Shown: positions 49,314-60,549 of the stretch, in pieces
Layout: every line of letters begins with the position of its first letter
Numbering within the stretch: position 1 is the stretch's first letter
Source of the DNA: Saxidomus purpurata
Lineage: Eukaryota > Mollusca > Bivalvia > Venerida > Veneridae
Assembly: GCA_022818135.1 (NCBI GenBank)
Contig: JAFMSR010000003.1
Span: 9,465,976 to 9,529,975 of the forward strand
DNA: 64,000 bases
Direction of reading: 5' to 3'
Translations under genes and position numbers: made by a program
Notes under the pieces: generated by a model
What the model was told of the DNA's origin: nothing
Databases searched by the model: none
What the model saw: only the letters and a program-made list of their open reading frames with translations

Positions 49314-52300
49314 ATGACTTTTCTACCCGAACGCCACTTTTCACAGAATGGTATTACAAAATTACATTACATGAGTACATATAATATAGTTCCGAAATTA
49401 ATTCTTTCACCTCTTCGGTTACACTCTGCATCATCTGTACATCTGCCTAATAACAACAGTACTTTTTTAAGACATACACCATCTATCTGCCTTTCTCCTT
49501 TAAAGCTACATTCTGCACAGTCATTTTATATTCTACGTACTCATTTTAATTCTCCAGCTGTTTTTCGAAATAATCTACGTATTCGTCTATCACCTTTAAC
49601 TTCTACTATACTGAAGAAATATAAAATAAAACATACAAATTTTCCGCAGAGATGTAGAGGGTACCGTTCTATTAACAAGTGCAATGCTAAGAGGTGCGGT
49701 TGTTGCAATCATTTATCGCACAGGTCTACAATTACCTCAAATGTTAACGGCAGAACTTTTAATGTGGTACTTAACTCTGACGTTGATTGAAATACGTCCC
49801 ACATGATTTATGTACTGACTTGAAACGCACCCAATTGTGGTATTCAGTATGTTGGGCAAACTGGGCGATCTTTAAAAATTCGTTTCCGCGAGCATTCTTA
49901 CAAAATGCGAAGTCGGAAAAAGTTCACTACATTTTTATATCAACACTTTCGTAAATCTGGCCATACAATTGATCAGGTAACCATTTAGCCAGTAGAGCAA
50001 ATCGTCTATGATATAAATTGTACATCTAATTTTAAAATCAAAGCCAGACATTTAGCAGAATTCAAATGGATTAAAAATTTACAGTCACCGTTTCCGTTGG
50101 GCTTAAATGATAATATTTATCAAGAAGGTAATATCTCTAAAAACCCTGATATCGATATATTTTCAATTTTAAATATTAGGAAACGTAAATCTAGGTCTCA
50201 TGGAATTAGACGCAATGGTAATATTAAGCGTAAATCAAAAGTCAATATTTCTGTTGCAGACCTCGATATAATTCTTTCAAACTCTGGTAGACATTCAATG
50301 CTTTCTCGTCTCACATCTTTATCTATTCAGTCTCTTAAAAAACTAGACGAGGAAGCGGACCACTACGTTATTCAAACAGATCCGTTTTACACTGTGTCAT
50401 ATCTTATCCAAAATTATACACAACACGTTCTCCGTCCACACATTGACACTCAATCTGATCATAATAGACATTTTCTTAAAATTCATTTCATTAATAAAGG
50501 TATTGACTTCATCGATGTACCCAGTATATTTCGTGATAGACGTGTCATTGATTCTGTGCCTAAGTATTTCCGAAACTCCGAAGTTCCTATTATCTGTTAT
50601 AAATATAAAACACCTGTTAGAAATGTTATATTCAATTACAATAAAATTGTTTCCGACCTAGATGTTCAAACAAATACCCCTTCTTACTGCGAATGTAAAA
50701 ACTCGAAATTTTGCTATTCAGATGCCGGTCATGTCATCACTGGTAATTTTGATATTATTAAAGACAAACGTATTCGTAATTTATTCTTTAAAGGACCAAA
50801 ATACAGAATTCCTTCTACTATTGATTTTCATGCTTGTCGTGGTCATATTGCGGAATCTATCGAAACTTTTTGTGTTAAATGGTGTCGTCGTGAGAATGCT
50901 GATCCAAATGCATTAACGTCTTGGAAACGAAGTATTTTTAACATTGTCGATTCTCGTATAAAATTTTACCAAACAAATGAACACCTACTTCCATCAAAAC
51001 CCAAGTTTACTTTAAGACATCTGAAAAAGGAAATCCAAGAATTTCATTCTAAGTATGTCTTAGTTCCAGCAGACAAGGCGGCCAACAATATTATCATCAT
51101 TTGACGCCTACATTATATTAATGTTTTACAAAACGAACTAAATAGCACTAAAGCTTATATATTGAGTCCTTCCGTTGAACAAAATGTGGTCACTGATCAC
51201 GTCAGTGAAGTTTCTAATTTGAAAGTTCGTATAGATGATCAACATATTAAACTTCCAACTATGTACTGGATTCCTAAATTACATAAACAACCATATAAAG
51301 CTCGTTTCATCGCTAATTCAAGCTCTTGTACCACTACAAATATTTCAAAACTATTAACATCTTGCCTAACTGCTATAAAAGCCCACGTGAAAAGATATTG
51401 TGATAAAGTATACGAAAACTCTGGTAAACATTTATTTTGGCCGATCAAAAATTCTGGCGAAATCCTGGATAAGTTTAAAGTTAATAATTACAAAGTAACT
51501 TCAGTCAGTACATATGATTTTTCTACTCTGTATACCACTTTACCACATAATTTGATAAATGACAAGCTAACTGCCCTAATTCAAAAGACTTTTGCCAGGG
51601 AGAATGCTACATTTCTCGCCTGCAATTTCGATAAAGCTTTTTTTACTAGCTGTATTGTTAAACATTATACTATGTGGACCTGTAACGAAGTTTGTAAAGC
51701 CCTTTCCTTTTTATTGAACAACATTTATATAAGGTTTGGGAATGCAGTTTTCAGACAAGTAATCGGTATTCCCATGGGAACAAATTGTGCACCCCTTGTC
51801 GCAGATTTGTTTTTATATTGTTATGAAAGAGACTTTATGTTGAGTCTTTCTCCAGATACGCAGGCAGACATTATCACTGCTTTTAATAATACATCACGCT
51901 ATCTGGATGATATTCTTAATATGGATAACCCGTTTTTTGGTCAATTGGTGGACACTATTTATCCCCGGGAACTCCAGTTAATTAAAACTAACAATTTGGA
52001 TACTGGTGCTTCATTTTTAGATTTACATCTCTCTATTTATAACAATATTATACATACCAAAATTTATGACAAGAGGGATGATTTTAATTTTAATATTGTA
52101 AATTTCCCCCATTTGGATGGGGATGTACCTCATGCTACATCTTATGGGGTATACATTTCTCAGTTAATTCGGTTTGCCAGAGCGTGTAGTCATGTTGAGG
52201 ATTTCAATGAACGTAATCAATATATTACAAATAAACTTCTTCAACAGGGCTACCGTTATTACAAATTGCGTAAATATTTTGCTAAATTTTACTATCGTAA

Positions 52301-52559
52301 TTCTGATTTGGTTTTGAAATTCAATAGTAATCTAAAGACTCTTCTGCGAGAAGGTATTTCAAAACCCGATTTTTATGGGGATGTGGTTTACAAACTTCGT
52401 AAGATTTTGGGTCATGGCAATTTTCCAACTGTATTTGCTAAAATTATAAAACGTTTTGTTAAAAGAGGTTACGACCCTACTGTTTTGAGACACACCGCAT
52501 GTTTGGTGTTCAACCCGTTTACAGTTGGACGCTATGCTTCCCTCTTTGATTGTGTCTGA
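49314..52559 (+). CDS. Naiad Penelope-like protein: GIY-YIG endonuclease + reverse transcriptase, selenocysteine codons, one TAG
   Basis: One reading frame of 1081 codons is interrupted by TGA (codons 159, 170 and 597) and TAG (codon 225). Before codon 159 lies a Cys-rich zinc-binding motif (CNAKRCGCCNH). Codons 175-195 read CGIQYVGQTGRSLKIRFREH, the GIY-YIG nuclease core. A linker has the CxC motif (YCECKN, Cys 459 and 461). The reverse transcriptase follows: YWIPKLHKQPYKARFI, motif A YDFSTLYTTLPH (Asp 735), a long insert before motif B (GIPMGTNCAP), and motif C YLDD (Asp 865-866), then the thumb. An N-terminal endonuclease and CxC linker define Naiad/Chlamys Penelope-like elements, whereas canonical ones carry the nuclease at the C-terminus. 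The element nicks target DNA and copies its RNA there. The TGAs fall where relatives have Cys. The TAG looks like a CAG (Gln) mutation, so this copy is probably inactive. I type no restored protein. Confidence 0.9.
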
Positions 52560-53074
52560 CGGAAGAGGGGGAGGACTCTGTGATGGGCAGTTTTTAAATC
52601 CCACTGGGACGAAACTGTTTTGATTTCTGTCCTCTGGCCTGTTTCGTCGGGCCCTTAAGGGTGTTTCTCTTGGTGCTCTGCCTTCTGCAAATGCATTGAG
52701 TACATACGTTTTTTGGTTCTCAAGGTTTGCTTTTTATATATTTATACACGAGCATTTTTGTGTTTTACATACCATGCCTTTTGTTTCCATTGCGTGTGTT
52801 AGAGATTCACCTAGCAGGGATTACTTTTATTTACACTGTCCTGTGACTTTGGAACATGGTGGGGGTAAGAGTGAGGTTGGGTGCGCACCATAAACCGGTT
52901 TAAGCTCCCCAGTGGTGTTTTTGCCACTGACCGTTCCAAGGCGGTGCCCCACTGTGTTCCGTTAATTGTTCGTTTTGTCCTCGTGTGTTTGCTTTGTGTG
53001 CTTGTGTGTGTTGGTGGTGTGTGTTTGTGTGTGTGCATGGTTGTGTGTGTGTGTGTGTGTGTGTGTGTTTGTTG

Positions 53075-53129
<55 letters not shown>

Positions 53130-53223
53130 GGTGGTGTGCACTTCTGGGTGCTGTGGGGCTCGTTTTGGGGAGGCTGCGTTTTTGGTACGTGGCGTTCCCT
53201 GTTTGATATTATTTTTGTTTTTA
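52111..53223 (+). repeat. Naiad pseudo-LTR B (3' part of the full copy)
   Basis: Direct repeat of 48012-49037. It contains the last about 150 codons of the reverse transcriptase, the stop, the SECIS-like hairpin, about 600 bp of 3' UTR and a (GT)n tract (about 53042-53128), ending at ATTTTTGTTTTTA. The Val/Cys-rich and Thr/His-rich frames over the GT tract are microsatellite translations. Confidence 0.9.
52571..52634 (+). ncRNA. SECIS element, type II-like, of the Naiad selenoprotein
   Basis: A SECIS directs insertion of selenocysteine at UGA. Lower helix: GAGGAC (52571-52576) pairs with GTCCTC (52629-52634). Core: GTGAT (52580-52584) faces TGAT (52621-52624), giving U.U, G.A, A.G and U.U, the SECIS quartet. 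Upper helix: GGGCAGTTT (52585-52593) pairs with AAACTGTTT (52612-52620) using three G.U pairs. The unpaired AAA (52596-52598) lies 12 bases after GTGA, the usual spacing. A mini-stem TCCC/GGGA around ACT (52599-52609) makes it type II. It begins 11 bases after the terminal TGA (52557-52559). Known work puts the minimum UGA-SECIS distance well above this, so that TGA should act as the stop. Confidence 0.85.
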
Positions 53224-53435
53224 CGTTCATGATTGGGGTAATATAACCATTATAATATCTTATAAATAATTGACAGTCTATTTCCGTGTAACCTATGTAT
53301 TTACTCGTATACATATTTTTTTGTAAATTCACTAGAAATTATAACATTATTATTTTGGAACATATACGTTTAAGTTGAACATAAATAAATCACAAGTTGG
53401 GCAATATTTTGTACAGTTTAAGTGGTAAAACTTGT
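53224..53435. other. Spacer between Naiad end and minus-strand gene
   Basis: 212 bp of AT-rich sequence. It should hold the 3' UTR of the minus-strand gene. No clear polyadenylation signal on the minus strand can be fixed. Confidence 0.35.
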
Positions 53436-54758
53436 TCATTGTATCGGGATAATTTCCTCCATTACTGTATTAACAGAACCACTAGTTCCAGGTTTCGTAA
53501 TTAGAAACTGATCTACACGAGTTTTCAATGTCCTGAATTTGTCAAGCTCACCTATGACTCTTTGTCTTTTCACTAATACATCTTCGTCTATAAATTGTGA
53601 GTCCTCGTCTGAATCTATTCCGAGAGAATTCAGCCTGCTCATAGAGCCTAAACTAAGGGTTGTAGAGCTACGTGTCATTGTGCCAGGTAACTGCGGCGCC
53701 ATTGTTGATCCGCGGCGCATGAACTGTTCCGGTGCCACCGAGCCACGTCTAGATGCTGGCGATCTTTCTGAACAATCATTTGAAACCGACTGCCGACGTT
53801 GCATGAACGCAGGATCCATTACAAATGGTGCAGATTCCCGTCGTTTCTTTTCCAGGCGTCTTTTCATCAAAGCACATGTTCCGTCAGTGTATTCGTTATA
53901 TTCTTGACCAGTGTTTTCAGTCTTTTCTCGAATCATCTGATCAAGCGATTTTTGCGGCTTCGAAGTTTCCAGTTTCTTGCTTATTGCCATTCTATGCCTC
54001 AGTTTCTTAACAGAACTAACAGTCTTTCTAACTTTATTCATGTCTGGTTCATAATCAAGTAAATTTTCCATAGCTAAGTCAACATTTATATCATTTTTCA
54101 TTTCACGTAATCTGGAGCGTTCGTCTGCTTCCTTCTGTTGCTCTTTTTTCTTTGCAAGCGCTCGAAGTATTCCGGGCACCACCTCCGACATCTTTTGAAA
54201 TTCATCAAGCACATACATACCAACGGAACCGTCAGAATCTCTCCGATTCATCAAGTCTCTTCCGGTCTCGTCTGCTTCAGGTATAGCTGGTTGTTTAGCG
54301 AACTGATTCGTCGTAGACACTCGCGTATGACCATTTTGTTGAACAAATGACGTGCTTCGTGACAATGACGGACCAAATTTCCTTTGTGGTGGAGCAGACG
54401 TTGATAACCTATTGTTTGCCGCCATATTCAAAGGTGCTGGTGATCGTCTGGAATTTGTTTGCATGTTTGGATACACGGAAGTTTTCCTAGCAGAATTTTG
54501 CGGAAAGTCTAACTTAGGGAAATCTCCAGCAGGTAATAGTCCACTAGAAATAGCTTCATTAAAGGTAACCTGTTTCTTACGACTGTTTCTCCACTCATTT
54601 CTTACTTTTATACGCTCCCTGTCCATTTCCATCATTCTCAGTCTAGACTTGAGCGTAAGATTATGTAACTTGTCATCAAGCATTAGATCTTCCTTATGGT
54701 TTATAAACAGGGTTCTCTCAAAGTGTTTAGGTGGTCCTTTTTTCTCTAACCGAGGCAT
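53436..54758 (-). CDS. Hypothetical protein, 440 aa, intronless, unknown family
   Basis: I do not recognise this protein. It starts MPRLEKKGPPKHFERTLFIN and is strongly charged, with helical, coiled-coil-prone stretches in the first 65 residues (LKSRLRMMEMDRERIKVRNEW) and around 205-275 (LAKKKEQQKEADERSRLREM). The middle and C-terminal parts are Ser/Arg-rich and look disordered, with possible phosphorylation sites (RRDSDGS, RRQSVSND, RRGSVAPE, RRGSTMAP fit the basophilic-kinase pattern RRxS). No signal peptide, membrane segment or zinc-binding motif is seen. A single open frame of 1323 bp with ordinary codon use and biased amino-acid patches supports a real gene. The Naiad element ends 212 bp downstream of its stop. 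A 5' UTR exon upstream cannot be excluded. Confidence 0.8.
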   Translation of the reverse strand: MPRLEKKGPPKHFERTLFINHKEDLMLDDKLHNLTLKSRLRMMEMDRERIKVRNEWRNSRKKQVTFNEAISSGLLPAGDFPKLDFPQNSARKTSVYPNMQTNSRRSPAPLNMAANNRLSTSAPPQRKFGPSLSRSTSFVQQNGHTRVSTTNQFAKQPAIPEADETGRDLMNRRDSDGSVGMYVLDEFQKMSEVVPGILRALAKKKEQQKEADERSRLREMKNDINVDLAMENLLDYEPDMNKVRKTVSSVKKLRHRMAISKKLETSKPQKSLDQMIREKTENTGQEYNEYTDGTCALMKRRLEKKRRESAPFVMDPAFMQRRQSVSNDCSERSPASRRGSVAPEQFMRRGSTMAPQLPGTMTRSSTTLSLGSMSRLNSLGIDSDEDSQFIDEDVLVKRQRVIGELDKFRTLKTRVDQFLITKPGTSGSVNTVMEEIIPIQ

Positions 54759-56540
54759 TGTCCGGTTACCAATCGTTGATTTAGATACTCAGCAAATTTG
54801 GTTAGATATTTGTATTTCTCAAAGTCATGAAAGCAGTAATTCCTCACACTAAGTTCTAACTGTTGCAACGAACACATTCATCCACATATAAGTAACATAT
54901 CAAAAGCGATTTTCACATATATCCTGACTGTTTCGTTGATATCTTTAACATAATTTATTTATATCAAACTGAAAAGTAGCCAAATATGTCTTATCCCTCA
55001 GTCGGCTTCTAAGACAAAGAACGGTTTATTAATCGCGTGAACAACCCGCGCTGTGGGTCCAGTCACCTATGCAGGACATTATGTAGCCGGTATTTGAACG
55101 CTGATAAATGAATTCCTGAGCACAAAATACGAGAACAAAGCGAGAGGCCCCGACAGAATTTATGTTTAAAGATGCCAGGGATCTTGTTAATAAATCCTGA
55201 ACATGCGTACATGCTTTTTATTTACATGTACTTCTTTTATCTATTCTGAATAAATGAATTTCAAAACACGTTTTAATGGGCAGCCGTAAATTGCGATTTA
55301 TATGCGCTATGCTTTCAAATCGGTGCGGCATGTAAATAGTGCATTTTCAATGAGTCTAAATTTTATGTGCATATTTGTTTCCGTTGATTTATATAACCCA
55401 ACTTGTCTTGATTTGGAACCGTAACTAAAACGATCAAGCTAAAACATAACTGGGAGTGGGAAATCAGTAATATCAAATATTTCCCTCTGGTTTACATCCG
55501 CAACGTTCAATGAGTCTTGTCTGTACCTTTAGTTTATTCGAATGCAAGGGCAAAGACCGAGGAGAACGTGAAAGGCACGCTTCGTTAACCATTGTTGAAC
55601 TATCATCGACATATCATGTTAATATAGAATGCCGAATATCATCACGGGATACCCGTCCGTGACAATTCCCTTTCAGTACATTCGTCAATGTACGGAGAAT
55701 AACGAAAAAGTCCGACAGTCTATACTGTCAGGTACTTGTCTCTGTCCTTGGCATCAAATACAAGTGTTCCATCTGTATCTTGAGCTTGTACTGTACTAGA
55801 ACCTAATTCCTTAATGGGCTCGTGATCTAATTACTACGCATTTGAACTCCTAACAGCGGATTTATTATTTCTTAATTAATTAATTAATTTAATTAACGAG
55901 CTTATTTATTTATAAATGAATAAATCTCATTTATTTATTTATAAATTATTTTTCTATTTATTTCCTTATTTATTTAACTGAGCCTCTCACGGAATACAAA
56001 ATAGGAGTTATTCAACCCAAAACATGGCCTCACAATATACGTTCAAACCAACTATTTTATCATCAGTCAAAGAAGCGATATGAAACTTTCACCCGAATAA
56101 GGTAAATGTTTGAACAAGATCTCTCATATCAGAAAGTATTGAACACCGGTAGCCAGCTCCCAGTATAAACAAAATTAATGATACTTTGTACACGTAAACT
56201 ATCATCCAGTTAACATACTGTTCAAACATTTCCACTGATTTTATTTCCTTTCATTAAACAAACCAAAATAGTTATTATGTCCTTAAAAAGCATGCACTAG
56301 GTAAAGTATGACTTCGAGTTAATGATTCGGATGCAGTCGTGTAGAGAGGTTTTAATGCCTGTGGTCGCCAGAAAGCATAATACAGAACATACCGATATGC
56401 ATTTAGCAAACTTTTTATAAAATTAGTATAAGCTAAACATACTATACATGTGTATGCACAACTTTTATTGACATATTTTACAAAACAACAAAATTCAATG
56501 AATTGTTATTCCACGCACACCAAGTTAAAAGAATGATATA
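54759..56540. other. Upstream region of the minus-strand gene; AT microsatellite
   Basis: It should contain the promoter of the 440-residue gene, but no TATA box or initiator stands out. 55870-55980 is a (TTAA)n/(TTTA)n tract. Otherwise nothing is recognised. Confidence 0.45.
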
Positions 56541-56559
56541 TAAGTCTCTTAATGTATTA

Positions 56560-56960
56560 TATAGAGGAAAAGAATAGCCATAGTTGGCATGTAGCAGTAA
56601 AAAACGCGAAGTTTGCAGTAGCAGTAGCTGGTACAAAACTTAAAGTTGGCAGTAGTAGTAGCTGGCAGATGCAGTCGCAAAAAGTTGATGTTGGCAGTAG
56701 TAGTAGAGCTGGCAGTAGCAGTAGCAAAAACGTGAAGTTTGCGCAGAAGCTGAAGCTGGCAGTAGCAGTAGTAAAACACGTGAAGTATTCGTAGTAGCAG
56801 TAGCTGGCAGTAGCAGTAGCAAAAACATGAATTAAGTTGGCAGAAGTAGCTGGCAGTAGCAGTAGCAAAAACATGAAGTATTGTTGTAGCAGTAGCTGGC
56901 AGTAACAGTAGCACAATGTGAATTGAGCAGTAGTATTAGCTGGAGTAGCATTTTGCAAGG
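56560..56960. repeat. GCAGTAGCAGTAGCTG-rich minisatellite
   Basis: Irregular units of about 35-45 bp with AGTTGGCAGTAGCAGTAGCT and GCAAAAACATGAAGT. Related pieces recur at 57165-57215, 57290-57365 and 57465-57520, including a second AATGTGAATTGAGCAGTAGT. The Leu/Tyr/Cys-rich minus-strand frames (56549-56958) and the Val/Ala/Ser-rich plus frame are translations of the repeat. Confidence 0.75.
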
Positions 56961-57524
56961 TTTACGTATTTAGCGTTGCAAAACTGGTCCGTGCGTTTAA
57001 AAAGAAATGTTGGCATGTATGCAAAATAAAATTTTGAAGAAAAATTCAAACGCCATTTTTATTTAGAATAAGTTCCGGCAGCACAGGTTACATGGCGCTA
57101 AATGTAGCAAACACTTAAGTGGCAAAATCCATATCAGCCATTCTCAGCTTAGGTTATTTGAAAGTAAGTTGGCATGTAGCATGTACCGCTTTAGCAGTAA
57201 TGCTACATAAACGTTGTTGTTGTTGTTAAATTTATACGGATACGCAAAATGCAGTTGGAAATAAAACAAAGAAGTGTTTGTACTAACACTTGGTAGCTGT
57301 AGCAGAAAAAGTGACAATAGTTAAGCAAGTATATTGTACGTATACTTGCAGTAGCAGTATGGATTACGTTTACTTATTTTATCTTTATGTCAGAGGGGAA
57401 GGCAAAAACTTGAATAAGTCAGTTGCATGGGCAGTAACACTTGCCAAACTCGCATTTAATAAATTGCTGGCAGTAGTGTCGAAAAAGTAGCAAAATGTGA
57501 ATTGAGCAGTAGTATTAGTTATAT

Positions 57525-59373
57525 ATTTATTAGTATAAGTTTTATCGTTGGTGCCTAAAATACCAAAAGGCAATGACCCTTCAAAGAAGTAACATATTTA
57601 TTTACTTAAATGTGTAATTCATTAGGGCAATATATATAAAGCTGTAGCAGTTTCAGATACATCATTGTTGTTTTACGTGTCCGGTGCATAGAAACGACAA
57701 ATTGTCAAATTGGTTCAAGGCTTTAATATTAACGACAGTTAGTTGTGTTGTGGAAGAAGCGGGAGATCGAACCTATGCAACAATTATTTTAACGCTTGAC
57801 CTAAAATGATGAAAAACGGTCAGAAGACTATCTTGGTCACTTGTCACTCTAACCGGTGCCTAAAGTCACTCAACCGTGTATTGCACTATGCCACATAGAG
57901 AAAGTGATACATGTGGCAGAAAAAGTGTCACAGCCAGGGCCAATACCCGCCACAAATCTACTATAGGTTTATATAGGAGCACTGTCATTTAACTCGCGAT
58001 AACTCGCGATAACATTTTAACTAATAAAGTTATTTTAAAATCACAAACGGGATGATAAAATATAACATTTCCCCTTTTTAATGAATATTTTTCTGAGACT
58101 TTATTTGTTTGGTCTTTTTTTAACTTAAAAACTCTACCCGTCGTTTTACTATAATATATAGTAAAACACCCAAAATGTGACAATTTTAACTGAAAATTTT
58201 GCAGTTTATCTTCAATTTATTCAAAAACTATAACAATTATTTTAGAATCACAAACGGGATTGAATAAAACAACCATTTTACATTTAAGTGATATATTTTA
58301 TATAAAAATAAAGAAAGAAGAGAATGGTCTTTTTTTAAGGTTTTGTTTAACAGGTATATAATTTCATTTTTACGATCGGAGCTCGGTTGCTTCCGTAATG
58401 CTGGCCGAACACTTCCGAATGATTGATCTATCGATACGTTTTATGGCCAGACATTACGTAACATTTATCATGATCTTTAAAACGTTGTATATTGGGTTTT
58501 GTTTTACATTAAAATACAAACTGGGTTAGAATCTTCAGTTTTCTGTTCATAAAAAGGCAAAACCTTTCAATGAAACCGGATATACATGATATCGTCTTTA
58601 TAGCGAAGATCCATGAAATTTTCAGTATAATTATCAATATCATTTAGCTTTTGATGTTAATTTGCAACACATAAAATATTCACTATGCATGCATTTTTAT
58701 TTCGAAGCACTTGCACGGGATATTTTATTTTGTTTTACATTTTTCTTTGTCTCGAGTGAAAGGCAAGCATTCACTCAGCTGAAATTAGTGTCATTTTATA
58801 GGTGTCAACATAGAGTTTCTTCCAGATTCAAAATACACAGATAAAAGCAGGTTGTCTTATTCCTCGAATATTTTGTCTTTCATTTCACCCCGGAGATATA
58901 AACTTATTATTATTTTAACAAAAAGAGAAGCAAAAACACGCAAGGAAACCACCTGTAAAATTTAACAGGTATTATTCTACTCAGGAATACTCTATATAGA
59001 CGGTTCCTGTTCTACTGCAAAAATGGAAAAGTTTTTTACCACATTAAATCCTTATTTCTTCTTAATGTTAATTATAATTTCAAGCAATGTGGACAGTGTT
59101 ACAATCCAGCTGTAATTTTGAAGGAAAAATATATTTGACCATATGGTTTGAAACTGAAAAACCACATTCTTTTTACGACATTCAACATCAAGCGTTTACT
59201 AGAGTATGTAAAATCTATTGATATTCTGAAAAGGAAACGGTGCTATTTCTCAACTTAAAAAAGCCTACAGAAATCAAATATTAGTTTTTATCAGATCAGG
59301 AATAACTAATTTGGAAATAAACAAGTCGACGTACTATTTAACGCGGTCGCCCATTTACGTTTTAAAAGCACAC
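57525..59373. other. Intergenic; small hairpin and short direct repeat
   Basis: 58143-58167 is a perfect hairpin (GTTTTACTATA, loop ATA, TATAGTAAAAC). AATCACAAACGGGAT occurs twice, near 58038 and 58246. No gene is supported. Confidence 0.45.
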
Positions 59374-59575
59374 CATGCTTTTGCAACATATTTGCCGTGT
59401 GCGTCTGTACTTGAAAATTGTAGGTCTACAATTTTCAACAATTCTCACGAGCAAACATTACGCACGTGTAAAGGGATCAGCCGAATAAGAAAAATCAAGT
59501 GCACACTAGATTCATTTCCATTATCATGTCAAAATTCACGAATGTTGTAGCTTTTGGATTAATCTGTGACTATTG
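59374..59575. repeat. 202-bp direct repeat, copy 1
   Basis: Equal in length and almost identical (about four differences noted) to 60550-60751. It contains a perfect inverted repeat at 59411-59438 (13-bp arms starting TTGAAAATTGTAG around GT). A frame of about 60 codons is shared by both copies (CRSTIFNNSHEQTLRTCKGI), without a known family. Confidence 0.9.
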
Positions 59576-60039
59576 GCAATTAATCTTTTTTTCTTGTAAG
59601 AGCACATAATATATAAATTTGCGTACAAGGATATTTAACTGATACAATCACATGCATTTGCAAAAAAAGAGACATGACGAATGTTGTTATCAATATTAAT
59701 CAGGATATGTATGAAATAAAATGCATCGTTTTCTTGGGGTTTGCTAAGAGTGTACTTTCGCCTACGTAACCTTCCCAAAATAGAATGTGTCATTATTATT
59801 TAAACCAATCTGCACATATTCATGTCTGTCATCTATCCATAATTAATCAAAATACATCATAACTCTTGCAATATCTTTATTTTCATCTATGTTAAGATGG
59901 TTTTAAAGTAATATTGAATTAGCTATGTTTTGCTGGTTTTGAGCTGTTAATTTAACTAAAGTTATAACTGAAGGCGAGTCATTATTGCAAGCCAATTTAC
60001 TATTTAATATAAAAGAGATTATTTTCTTATTATAACAAA

Positions 60040-60315
60040 GGGGATATATTTATTAAATTAAAAAATATCTCTGTAATTTAAATAAGGAGATGTCTATCAT
60101 AAAGATATCTAATTTTTTGAAAGATATTTCACAATACTAAAGAGTATCAGTGTAGTAGATATATCTCTTAACCGTAAAGAGATATCTCTCCAACATCAAA
60201 AGATATCTATGAAACGAGTCATCTATTTAAAATACAGAGATATGTCTTAACTTTAGAGAGATATGTCTGTAACTGTGAGAGATATCTTTCAAAAATAGAA
60301 AGATATCTCTCAAAT
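60040..60315. repeat. Array of AGAGATATCTCT-type palindromic words
   Basis: About a dozen copies of AGATATCTCT, AAGATATCT or AGAGATATGTCT at 20-30 bp spacing, separated by unrelated AT-rich spacers of similar length. It lies between the two 202-bp repeats. The interval 59576-60549 otherwise shows nothing. Confidence 0.7.
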
Positions 60316-60549
60316 GATGTTAAAGACTCAGTAGCACAATTAAATGTAACTCTTATTTTACCAAGAAAGATGTCTTTATTTGTACCAAAAACATTTCCAA
60401 TTTGCATTTTATTAATCGTAAGTACATGTTTGAAATATAGCGCAGTATTTTTTCAATGATATTTCAAAACAAGAGCTGTCCCTCATAAGTGACGAATGCG
60501 TCCAAAGAGGTGTCTCACAGTCTGTGTCCTTATGGAACCAGTACATGCG

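Noticed and set aside
49788..51104. Reading the Naiad stops as simple pseudogene decay
   Set aside because: Three of four are TGA at expected Cys columns and a SECIS-like fold follows. Only the TAG looks like decay.
48012..53223. LTR retrotransposon reading of the direct repeats
   Set aside because: The repeats include coding RT sequence, there is no gag, protease, RNase H or integrase, and the RT and GIY-YIG are of Penelope type.
56549..56958. Leu/Tyr/Cys-rich minus-strand frames of 121-133 codons
   Set aside because: Translations of the GCAGTAGCAGTAGC repeat, open in more than one frame.
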